NCBI GenBank assembly: GCA_023634235.1
Contig: JAMKCF010000006.1
Coordinates: 5,115,421 to 5,179,420 of the forward strand
DNA from: Pisaster brevispinus
Lineage: Eukaryota; Echinodermata; Asteroidea; Forcipulatida; Asteriidae
DNA: 64,000 bases
Reading direction: 5' to 3'
The notes under the pieces are model-generated. The model was not told where the DNA came from. It worked only from the letters and a program-made list of their open reading frames with translations, and made no database searches. Below, piece after piece: positions 35,987 through 46,079 of this stretch. Numbering within the stretch: position 1 is the first letter of the stretch; each line of letters begins with the position of its first letter. Position numbers and translations under genes: made by a program.

Positions 35987-37093
35987 TCAGTAGACATGTG
36001 GGACGACAGTTGGGGCGAGACAGACTCCTGCAACTATGAAACACCACACAATGAGCCCCACAGAAGAGTGTGCAGCAACTGAAGGAGAGATTGCTGATGA
36101 AGGAGTTCCAGAGTCCTGTGTAGAAATCAGCAGCACTGACCAAGAGCTGCTCTGACTACAATTAGGTTGGTACTCCACCTCACATTTCACTTCAGTTCCG
36201 TTGTCGGCTACAGCTTCAAGTAATTCAAACTGATCAGTCTCTCCATCAAAAGCTTGTGGTGGTTGGTCATTGGAGCGAACAAACCATTTGTAGGAAGTAG
36301 GCAAAGCACTAGTGTCACAGTGGAAAATATAAGGCCCACCACTTTCCACTAACTTCATTACTAGAGGTGATATAAACACAGGTAACTTAAAGGGACCTAC
36401 TTCACACTGCGAAACACTACAATTTCCCTCGGCACGGCATGTAAACTTCTCACAGTTGTGAGACTTTCTGAGATCATGTGTCACATTGTGAAAGTTGCCT
36501 TGAGTTGAAGTCTGTTCCTTGTTGCTGGACACCAAAGTTTCATCGTTGGAGGAGAACCAGGTGAGCGTAGTCTGACTACCCTTTGGTTGTTTACAACTTA
36601 AAAACAATTGGTCAGCTTCTTCAAGGACGCTACACTGTGGATAATTATCGTTCTGTGGTTGACATGTGGGAGACGGTGCTGTTGGTGCTTTTATATGTAA
36701 CAGCGCCTCTTTAGATTCCCCAGGGTTTACATTAACAAAACTGCAATAATATGTCCCTTCATCTGACGAGGTAACATTAGAGATGTTCAACTGGTATAAA
36801 TGTGAAACACTGTCCCAACTTACATTTGCATGTGCAGGCAGTGCACGTTGTTTATTTTCACAGGTACTTAATATTTTTTCAGCGGAGGGTTCAAATTCAG
36901 ACTTAAATTGCCAAGCGATCCATGAATCTTCAGTGCACTGAATGTCAACAGTAGTGGAGCAATTAAACGATACACTGCTCCCCTCCTCTACAGTCTGATC
37001 TTGGGGATGCAGACTCCATTCACCAGACGCTAACCCTTGAGACAAACACAGTCCCAGCATCACCACACAAACAATCATCACAGATGCACCCAT
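35987..37093 (-). CDS. Three-Ig receptor C, hydrophobic C-terminus, no signalling tail
   Basis: A 368-residue single-exon paralogue of receptor B: signal peptide ending SQGLASG, V-like domain 1 (Cys45-Cys117 core, Cys53/Cys78 extra pair), two more Ig domains and a C-terminal hydrophobic GPI-type or short membrane segment. It shares the LVSSNK gain and the 10-residue domain 3 deletion with B. Domain 1 differs at many surface-type positions, for example SEFEPSAEKI against SELEPSEKNM, RALPAHANVSWDS against PALPEHASVSWNS, and FVNVNPGES against FFNVNPEES. At some of these (DSVSHL, TAPSPTCQP) C agrees with A rather than B, which points to mosaic ancestry. Likely role as for B; its ligand may differ. 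Confidence 0.86.
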   Translation of the reverse strand: MGASVMIVCVVMLGLCLSQGLASGEWSLHPQDQTVEEGSSVSFNCSTTVDIQCTEDSWIAWQFKSEFEPSAEKILSTCENKQRALPAHANVSWDSVSHLYQLNISNVTSSDEGTYYCSFVNVNPGESKEALLHIKAPTAPSPTCQPQNDNYPQCSVLEEADQLFLSCKQPKGSQTTLTWFSSNDETLVSSNKEQTSTQGNFHNVTHDLRKSHNCEKFTCRAEGNCSVSQCEVGPFKLPVFISPLVMKLVESGGPYIFHCDTSALPTSYKWFVRSNDQPPQAFDGETDQFELLEAVADNGTEVKCEVEYQPNCSQSSSWSVLLISTQDSGTPSSAISPSVAAHSSVGLIVWCFIVAGVCLAPTVVPHVY

Positions 37094-37764
37094 TCTTCAC
37101 ACTTCAGATTACCGCTTCGGCAATGTCGACTTGATCATCCGGATCAAAAGAAAGAAATGACTTCTACTTCAGGGTGTCTCAATGTCTATAAAGTTTCCCT
37201 GTCACTTAGTTCACAAATAAACCAAATGAAAAGACACATCATCAAAACAAAAGTCCGTTTACGTGCCAGACAGGAAGTACAAATAAGAGCTACTGCATAT
37301 TCAGTTCCTTGTTGAGCTGCCAAGGAATGATTTTTAACCATACTCTGACACGTAAGTGTTTCCAATGTTCAGCCCTGAACTTATTTCAAAGCCTTGTATA
37401 CATAAGCAATTACCTTGAAAAAATCAAGCAAAAAAAAGGAGTTTCATAGCTCCTTGATGGCTCTTTATGTACAAAACTAAGACTCCATATCCTGCTGACA
37501 GCTAAACAATGATATGTTAGCCTTGATTGGGGCAAACTTGCATATATATACAAACAAAAAGTTTGGGGGGCTAATCATCCTCAAAGATGCGGCTACAAGG
37601 TGGTCAAGCCGCATACAGAGGCTTCTTCGGCAGCCAACCACAATGACCACAGAGCAAAGCCAGAGATCAAAAGTGTTTGATTTTGTTTCCAAAGGGAGGA
37701 AACCAGAGGGCCCGAAGAAAAACCCTAGTGGCACAGGAGAGAAATAATCCACAACTCTATCCAC

Positions 37765-37850
37765 ATGGCCTTCGCCAAGAATCAAACCAGGGCCACAAGG
37801 GTGAAAGGAAAGCTCTTCACGTACTAGCCACCCATGCCACCAATCATGCA
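37765..37850 (-). repeat. tRNA-derived SINE remnant
   Basis: The minus strand reads GGTGGCTAGTACGTGAAGAGC and then GTGGCCCTGGTTTGATTC, A-box- and B-box-like blocks at tRNA spacing. The surrounding open frames on both strands have no family. Confidence 0.45.
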
Positions 37851-38288
37851 AAAGAAGTAAGCATACACTCTGAGAAGCTTGAGTACGCTGTACATGGACA
37901 AACCTCATTCTAAGAAGCATTCTACTGTACATCACACTTGTAGTTAAGTATAACATGTAAAAAAAAAACAGTAAACCAACCGTGAGTCCCAATTGGCGGC
38001 TACAGCTATGGCTATGACTGTTGCCAAGCATGTTGCTATAGGCATACTATGATTCAATGCATGATGGCGCGGAAATCTAGCTGTAGCCTTACATGAGCTG
38101 CCAATTTGGACACTGCCTTATTGTGGAAGAGAGAGGGCTCAGCACTGTGGTTCTGGTATGGTTTGGCTGCAAAAGTGCCATTATTTCACCAGGTACGTTT
38201 GGACACAGTGTTTTTTACATCAGTTTTACTTTAGTTTTACTCTGGAAGAAATAAATATGATCAGTAAAAAATGTGCAACCAGGGTTTT

Positions 38289-38684
38289 AAAGGCAAAGTA
38301 TACCTTTGATTTTTGGAACCGTTTGACTGTTTTAATCCTATAATGTAGGTATATACAATAGAACTAACCTGTGAAAATTTCACTTCAAAAGGTGGTCGCA
38401 TTTTTGAGATATCACCGAAAAAACGGAGCGAATATTTCCACGCAGGAAGAATATTCCCTATAGGAATGCACGATCTGAGAAGTATTACGGTCGTAACGCT
38501 TCTCAGATTGAAATTTTGGGGGATAAAAAGTGGTATATTTTTTCATAACCGCAGTACTTCGAAGTGAAAAGTTTCTCAAAATGCATTATACTATCCAATG
38601 TCCAAAGCTGCTGCACTTTACCAAGTAAGTTTTTATTGCCATTAATTTTCAGAGTCATTACCAAACGTGTACCTTCCCTTTAAA
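38289..38684. mobile_element. Long palindromic MITE (TTTAAAGG..CCTTTAAA)
   Basis: About 396 bp, starting TTAAAGGCAAAGTATACCTT and ending ACGTGTACCTTCCCTTTAAA, with a central palindrome CTGAGAAG..CTTCTCAG. Conserved blocks CCTGTGAAAATTTCACTTCA and TTACCAAGTAAGTTTTTATTG are shared with 39456-39823. I recognise the family as abundant in echinoderm sequence from general memory. Confidence 0.7.
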
Positions 38685-39290
38685 ACATAATTATGTGAAC
38701 TTCTCTACTTCCATCACAAAGATTTTTTAAAATATGATGTAACAAATAATGCATTAAACTACGCTACATCCACCCCCCCCCCCATGTACTAGTCTGTTTA
38801 TAGTACAGCATCCTCTGTCATTTGTATAAAGGACACCTCTCTATTTATGCTGCATGCAAACCTGGAATCACTCGGAGGCCACCGTGGCCGTGGCCTCTGT
38901 TGCCCCTGGTCTTGGCCATGGTGACCCCTTCATAAATTTCCCATAAACTTTCAGATTTTTTCCCATTGAAGTGCGCTCTGCAAAATGAAAATTGCCTTGC
39001 CCTGTCAAAGTTGAAACTCCAGGCATGAGGCTGTCACGGGAGGGTTATCTTGTGACAGCACATTATTTTGTGTTATCCAGATTAACCTTTAACCTCTTTT
39101 CAAACTGAACGATTCGTTGGTTTGAACAAAATGCGACCAATTATTAATGGCCACCTGCTTTTACACTGACAGAGTCTTTCTCAAAGGCAAAACAAAATAA
39201 TAATAATAATAATAATAACCACATGATGGCCTCTATTAAACCCAACGAATCTATTTTCATACATAAAGTACTACTTTTGAAGTCTAGCAG

Positions 39291-39427
39291 TTTCCCTCCG
39301 GAAAATGTTCAACCACCCCAAAATTTGGAATAAGCCAGATGTACAGGAAGTGTTGCAAAACTTTTCCCGTCTCATTTATGATCCTGACGCTCGTAGATGT
39401 GTGCTGATGCTGACTTATTTCAACAGG
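39291..39427 (+). other. Possible isolated plus-strand exon
   Basis: Between an AGTCTAGCAG acceptor-like site and a CAACAG|GTATGG donor, one frame is open and reads with coding-like character (FNHPKIWNKPDVQEVLQNFS and then RLIYDPDARRCVLMLTYFN). I do not recognise the protein and no partner exon could be linked by phase. It may be an exon of a plus-strand gene crossing the KTI12 intron, or chance. Confidence 0.25.
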
Positions 39428-39455
39428 TATGGACTAACAAGACACATTTCTTTTT

Positions 39456-39823
39456 TTAAAGGCATGGTACACTTTTAGTATTAATCAAAGACCACTATCA
39501 TCGCTTAGTATATCCAACATATGCATAAAATAACAAACCTGTGAAAATTTGGGCTCAATTGGTCATCGAAGTAGCAAGAAAATAATGAAAGAAAAAAAAC
39601 ACCCTTGTTGTATAGAATTGTGTGATTTCCGACACCTGAGAAAGGCTTCATTTCTGAAGCCTTTCTCAGAATAAATTTGGGGCAAATTACCTCTTTCTCT
39701 AAAACTATATCACTTAAAAGGATGTCGTTTCTAACAATGTTTGAAGTACCAACAGCTCTCACTCAAGAGCTCTATACCAAATAGGTTTTTATGATAGTTA
39801 ATTTTGGGAGTAATTTCCAAAGG
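39456..39823. mobile_element. Long palindromic MITE, second copy
   Basis: Starts TTTTAAAGGCATGGTACACTT. It contains ATAACAAACCTGTGAAAATT followed by TGGGCTCAATTGG, and a central inverted repeat GAGAAAGGCTTCA / TGAAGCCTTTCTC. Ends in the region TTTTATGATAGTTAATTTTG with a decayed right terminus. Confidence 0.68.
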
Positions 39824-40234
39824 GAATTACAAAAGGCTTGATGCAGCCCAAAGCTAAAACCTAAATTGTCCGTGAATATGGCATCTATCGGGAACAGGTA
39901 GTCAAGTGGGAACTGTTTATTTCTTATGGTTCATTTCATGTAAGGAAAATAACAGACAAGAAATTACTAGATAGCTGCTACATGTAGTAAGTAGTTTACA
40001 AGTTCCCATGGGATTCCTTCCCAAATTTATAACAATAATAATGTACATTTATAACGTGCCATGACGGTCATAAATGACACTCCTGGCGGCGAGTTATTAA
40101 ATTTGGTGGAGATTGTTAAGATTGATGTTATAAGACGGTGCAACCATAATACAAACACAAAACAATGTCAGGTGGTGTCTTTATGATAAATGCAGTGGGT
40201 TCTTTTACATGCATTACACAAAACAGAGGATGTA

Positions 40235-40390
40235 CAGCTTTACGTCCCATCTGAAGAACGAAGCAGTAATAGTCAATTGTCTTGCTTTAAGGACACAAGT
40301 GTCAAGACCAGGACTCTAACCCACATCTTCTGATCATAAACACCCCGGCCAGAGCTTGAGTCTGGTTCACACAAATTACTGTAGTACAAG
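40235..40390 (-). repeat. tRNA-Leu-type SINE, decayed minus copy
   Basis: CTTTACGTCCCATCTGAAGA, CTTGCTTTAAGGACACAAGTG and ACCAGGACTCTAACCCACAT are the reverse complement of blocks in the complete plus copy at 49964-50240. Confidence 0.6.
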
Positions 40391-41439
40391 TCACTGCATG
40401 GCACCACTGAGAAATCGAAAACAAGGAAATCAACAAACCACATATTTTTAGGAAACCACACATCCTACTTTTCCAACTATTTTTTAGGAGACTGCTTACT
40501 TCTGAGCCAAATTAAAGCTGTAAATTGTATTCAATCTTGCAACCGTTTTGATGAGTAATCAATTCCTAAACACATCTGTCGTTTCATGAAATAAAAAAGG
40601 AAAAACAAACTGCTTAAAAGGTTTTTATGTACAGGAGGGTTCCTACAGTACTCTGTGCAACCATTTTGCTGTTTTACCAAATTAATATTTTTATTTTTGT
40701 AATTTTATCTAGGTTTACGTGTAACCCATATTTCACCGTCGCTTTAAATCTTTAGTCTGCAATTTTTCAATTTCTTTTTTACTCTTGTAATGACACATTA
40801 TTAACATCAGCTTTGTGCTGCCATTTATTTATTTTAACTTTTTGTTTAAATGAATGAATGAATAATCACCCCACTGACGATGAACACGAAAGTAACGTTC
40901 ATGCCTGTAGCTGTAACAAATATCGACAACCATTTTGTATCGCAGCCATTGGTTGTGTGATAACATTTATAACTGGGTTTCCCCCGATACCATTTAACAA
41001 GAATACATGGGCAGTTTCATGGGAAAGGTTGCAAAATGAAAAATGGGAAATCAATGCTTTATTTGATAGGAAGACTTTGTTGGAATTTGCTGGTTTTTGT
41101 CTCACAAGAACCTGTATGTTGTACCAATCTCCAGAAAAAAAAAATTCACAGTTCTACACATTACAATTCTCAAATTACATGTATAAGCTCACATGGGTGC
41201 TAAACCACAAGATTTGGAGTCTCATTCACGTTTTCTAGAAACTGCCATTAGTGAGAAATAAAAATAGATGCCAGCGCAACCACCCAGACTTGCAGGGATA
41301 TTGAAGTATGTCCCCAAAATCTGTACACCAAACTTTATTAGGATTGGCCAATTTGTTTTTTTGTTATGCCGTTTTGAGTGAGATGTTGATGTAGCCGTTA
41401 AATGTTTTTTCAAAATGTCCTTTAATAATAATAATTTAT

Positions 41440-42080
41440 TCATTTATATAGCGCAAATTCCAATATAATTTTGTTCAAATGCGCTGAACAATAAAATATT
41501 AATGATAAAAATTTTTAAAACGAGAAAATACACTATAAAAATATTCCCATTACGCGCTATTACACACATTAAAATGAATAAAGGTAATAGCAATACAATT
41601 ACTTTAAAAATGAACCCCCAAAAATTAAAATTAAAATTACCACAATCAAAAGAAGATTGAAACCAATAGAAATACAATGAAGTAACAACAAAATCAGTAA
41701 AAGGCCAACTTGAAAAGATGAGTTTTTAACAGAGACTTGAAGTTATCAACACTGTTAGCTCTCCTTATGTTAATTGGGAGGGCATTCCAGAGGGTAGGGG
41801 CAGCATTAACAAAAACACGATCCCCAAGGGTAACTTTGGTACGGCGAAAAGGGTAGCCCAGGAGAGTGTCATCATAAGAACTAAGAAGATTGTAACGAGA
41901 TGAGGGTTTTTTAATGATAAGTTGGCTAAGGTAAACTGGAGCTAAACCATAAAAACATTTATAAGTCAACAACAGAATTTTTAAATTAGTCCTAAACCTC
42001 ACTGGAAGCCAATGAAGATCAACCATTAATGGAGTAACATGGCAAAACTTATAAGACCTAAAAATAACAATTATGAACAT
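41440..42080 (-). pseudogene. CR1/L2-like LINE 3' end with reverse-transcriptase C-terminus
   Basis: An open minus-strand frame (41694-42080) carries the classic order LHWLPVRFR, KILLLTYKCFYGLAPVYLSQ, GDRVFVNAAPTLWNALP and SVDNFKSLLKTHLF, which is the C-terminal end of CR1/L2-type reverse transcriptases. The 3' tail extends to about 41440 and ends in AATTTATTCATTTATATAGC on the plus strand (GCTATATAAATG on the element strand). It is 5'-truncated, as usual for LINEs, and this part shows no internal stop. Confidence 0.8.
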
Positions 42081-42572
42081 GGTATTTTATTCCAGAATTA
42101 AAAGAAAGGAAACACAACTTATTGCCTGTCAAAATGACGCTACACACTCCAGTAATCAAATTAAAACAATTAACCCTCAAGACCAGTCGAGATTCAGTCC
42201 AAGTGGTACGGCTGGCTAGTTCAGAGTTGAAAAGCACCCCTATTTAATATGAGTTTACGGACAAGTGCAAAAGCTGACAGCTAGTGAAATGACAAGCAAA
42301 CAGGTCCTGCTGGCTGGTCACTGAAAAAGTGAAGGGCAAACCCTGTATGTATTTCAAGGAGCTTCTGGGAGAAGTATCCTCTGCACTAGATGCTTAAATC
42401 AAATAGCATGATTAAAATTCTAAAGGGAGAAGAAGAGAAAACAAATCGCTAAGCAGACATGAAAACGGCAAAATTCAGGTAAAAATCATGAAATGCCTCA
42501 TCCCTGATAGAAAGAAGAAAGCGAGTGCAAAAATTGTAGGATGAAAATCATGTTTAGTGCCATGACCTAAAG

Positions 42573-42727
42573 CAGGGCTCAAATTGGGGGCAAAAATCCA
42601 CACGACCAAAAGGGCTTGTTGCTCAAATGTTTTACTGGACCAGAAAATTCAATAGAATTGAAAGATATTTATCGGACTCAAAGTCAACATGCTAAAATTA
42701 TTGGTCCAATGTAAATTTTGGGCCCTG
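42573..42727. mobile_element. Short MITE, TIR CAGGGCTCAAATT
   Basis: 155 bp with ends CAGGGCTCAAATT and AATTTTGGGCCCTG. Interior blocks (TTTTACTGGACCAGAAAATT, CGGACTCAAAGTCAAC) recur at 43329-43687 and 57515-57860. Confidence 0.65.
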
Positions 42728-42887
42728 CATACATTTGACACATTTGAATGATACAGGGCTGCTTGACCTATTGTACAGTAAAGCTCATTGGTTTGGTGAG
42801 GAGGCGAAAGGAAACAGGAACGAGGATTAAAAGGTTGGGAGACATTTTGAAAGATTCCAACGGTGGTTGATCCCTTGGTTTTGAACT

Positions 42888-43012
42888 GGGCCAATTTCAT
42901 GGGGCTGCTTACCACAGAATTCTGCGCTTACGGCGTCCCGTAAAAGTGGGTATTTCTATGGGCCAGGTGATAGCACAGAATTCCAAGGTAAGCAGTGCAA
43001 GAAAATAGGCCC
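42888..43012. mobile_element. Short MITE, TIR GGGCCAATTTCATGG
   Basis: 125 bp with GGGCCAATTTCATGGGGCTGCTTACC at the left and GGTAAGCAGTGCAAGAAAATAGGCCC at the right, including a second inverted block ACAGAATTCTGCG..CACAGAATTCC. Confidence 0.65.
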
Positions 43013-43328
43013 AGATGTCAAACAGAAATAACATATAGACTAAGGACATCATTATAAAGACATCATTATAATCGGTTTTGTGGCATTGCATGGTGAGGTA
43101 ACGATGTTTATTTAGTTTACGTTAACACCATGTGTAATATTAGTAACCCTAAATTAGCCATATATTTAGCAAATCTGGGAAAAGATTTGAAAGAAGCTGA
43201 TTTCAACTGATGGGTATCACTATTTACCCCCCAAAAAGTAAAGACCGATAAGGGGTGGGGAAATTTCTTTTTAGGAGGGTCGTTGAAACTAGGGGGTCTT
43301 TGACCCAAATTTTGCTCAAAGTATGTTG

Positions 43329-43687
43329 CAGGGCTCGAAATTAACACTGGACCGCAGGCCCGAGGCCAGTGATTTTAGCGCCAGGCCATACAAGTCCAGC
43401 GGTCTTGTGTTTTTGAATAACAACACATCACTGCGTTTTTAATTCAAACTGATATCAGATATCTTTCAATTCCGTTGAGTATTGAACTTTGAAGTATTAC
43501 CCATAAGAGAAACTTGATAAATCTTCTTTTAGTGCTTGATACAAAAACAGCTCAAATGTGAAATTGTGTTGTAGATAGTGTTCGTCTCATTTTGATTCCG
43601 GTCTTGTAACAAATTTTCTGGTCCAGTAAAAGTTTTGAGCTACAAGCCCTGCAGTCTTGTGGATTTTTTCCCCAAATTCAAGCCCTG
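43329..43687. mobile_element. MITE, TIR CAGGGCTCGAAATT
   Basis: 359 bp from CAGGGCTCGAAATTAACACTGG to CCCAAATTCAAGCCCTG. It is a longer member of the family at 42573-42727. Confidence 0.65.
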
Positions 43688-45834
43688 AATGTTTGGTATC
43701 AAATGAAAGGAAATTGAATTTTAACTGGAAGTGATTTGTAATTTGTCATTTTATCATCCTGTGATATCATCAAGATATATTTGTTTGTACAGGTAACATT
43801 TTGTTGAAACTGCTTTTGTGAAATTTCACCCCCTCACTCATTGACTATTATGGGGACCGTTGTCTACAAGCTTTTCTTCTTAATGGATCCCTCTGCTGTA
43901 TCACATTTCCTTTAATATTCTTATCATTATAAGTCATTCACATATGTAAGTTGTTGTGGTTTTCTTAGTGGGGGTACCTCCTGTCATGGTGATGAATGTG
44001 TCAAAGGTTAAAAAAAGCGCCGGCATCTCTAAATAACGGAGCTATCAGAATGGTCTGTTGTCAAGTAAAGGAATTCTTGGGGAATTTAAGAATAATAATA
44101 ATAGTGGCCTCTTATAGAGCACACAGGTCCGTCAGGCATGACGCTCATGGCGCTGTACAAGCGAAATATAAATACAAATACAAAAGAGAGTACAATATAT
44201 CTAGCCAACATTGACATTATATATTGACTAACTTAGGCAGACTTTAAGTTAAAGATACATGTACAGGGTAATCAGTTCATTGAAACAGAATTACAAAGTG
44301 AACAGATAAGTTTTGAGTACTTGTTTGAAAGAACTAGCGGAGGAAGCTTGGCGGAGAAGAAGAGGAAGATTGTTCCAGAGAGATGGGCCTGCGTGGGAAA
44401 AGCTGTGGTCACCCACAGCTTTGTGAGCTTGAAACTGGTTCACTCCGTGCCAACTCACCAGATGGGTTGACAGCTCTGTCTCAGGCTCCCTACATGATAC
44501 TTATTGTGTACATACATGATAAGAGCGGGATTTGTTTTATTCATGTGGCGGCACTACGCTTTCGTAGTGTACAAACCATGCCTGCAGAAGTCCAGGCTCT
44601 GTGGCTCTTTTGTAAACAAGTGCTGTCACTAAATTACATTCACTTTTTTTTTTTTACGTGAAGGAGTAAAGAAACCAACTTTTTTTTCTCGCACACAAGT
44701 AGACTGGATACAAAGTATTATTGGGAAAAATCTGTAAGTAATGTCCCACATTGTCAAATAATCACTTGAAATCACTTGAATCACTTTTTAAAATTTGTAC
44801 AGGTGGACCCATATTTAGACCCCTGCCAAGTACCCATCAAAGGCGTGATTGGTCTATCCTTATATCAGGTTGCTAAAATGTCCGTTTTTAAAGACCTATA
44901 CTTTGATATACAAATGACCTGTGCTACTTTTGACAGTATAATTTAGTTTATGGGATACCAGATACCCTTCAAATTAATTTGTGGCTATATATCTTATCTC
45001 CATTTGTAGATACAGACCTCTAAAAATGCCCAAAACACAAAAAGACAATTTGAAGGGGCGGGGCTTAATTTTGTAGAGGGTCATATCTGAAAAATTTTGA
45101 GGCGTAGGATTCTAAAAATGTTTGTGTGTTCATGGCATCCATAGGGGATTGTTAAAAAAAATACAAGCAAAATCTGAGACGGAGCCTGCCAAACTTTTCA
45201 GGATTTTAGGTGATTTGGCACGGAATGACCCAACTACATGTAGCTTCTGTAACAATTCATCAGTTGTTAGGCCTGCTAGTTTTGCCATGGAGATAGTGGA
45301 GGCAATTACGTCCACACCCAGGGCAATAATAAGCATTTTCCATGAATTATGCTAATTACATTCATGTATGCGTACATACATTATTGGTTGACAAACGCCC
45401 TAGTGTTAACTTTTGTGCTTAAGGCAGGCCCACAAATGCATGCGTCACGCCAACATTAGTCCCATAAAAAAAAGATGAGATGTTCCCTAGTTTTGCCCAC
45501 CAGTAGTGTTTAGACACGCACAATGCAATTTACACAGTTCATGGGAAAGGTCAATTGCATTGGTGCCCCTTGAAATGTTCCAGTAAAAATTAAAAACTTG
45601 TCCTCATGCCCTTTACTTGATACAACTGCCTCGCCCTATTATGAGGGAAGTATCCGGCCTGCAGATTAATTAGTCTAGCTTTCTTGAATATTCAGCAAAT
45701 AATATGTGTCAACTTTTGGCAGTTGCATGTACTTCAGACTGCAAGTTTTGGAAATTCAGTGTACTAGTAGTAGTGCAGTGATATTAATACAGGTTGTTGT
45801 TGTTTTTCTTTTTTCTTTTTTTTTCTTTTTTCAA

Positions 45835-45992
45835 GTTACTAAAGATTGTGCAAGTCTTGCTCAAAATCAAATGTTGGGACTTGTTAAAGTGCAGGATAGG
45901 TCTGGCACCATAATGTTACAATGCAATGTACATGAGAACCCAAGGATGCTAAACGTGCAAGGTCTTTCCAGTATAAGAGTACAGAATTTTCA
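45835..45992 (+). other. Possible isolated plus-strand exon next to receptor ITIM gene
   Basis: A near-ideal polypyrimidine tract (TTTTTCTTTTTTCAAG) precedes a 158-base open block, and the donor CAG|GTAAAC follows. It enters in phase 2 and leaves in phase 0, encoding TKDCASLAQNQMLGLVKVQD followed by RSGTIMLQCNVHENPRML. No family is recognised and no partner exon was found. It lies only 87 bases beyond the 3' end of the minus-strand receptor gene. Confidence 0.3.
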
Positions 45993-46079
45993 GGTAAACA
46001 CAAAGGGCTTTTAAAAATACTTTACTCAGAAGACTTGTGACAAGTTTAAGAAGCATATATTAATAAGCGAAGACAACTT

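Larger units (their letters stand above)
32771..37515. repeat. Duplicated segment, copy 2 (relic + flank + receptor C)
   Basis: Second copy of 19823-24641. Identity is very high from the MITE to receptor domain 2 and then drops inside domain 1 and through the 5' flank (37094-37515), where noncoding differences and indels also accumulate. Confidence 0.85.

Noticed and set aside
37477..38031. 184-residue minus-strand open frame with a hydrophobic start
   Set aside because: No family, crosses a SINE remnant and a duplication boundary, and has no splice or start context.
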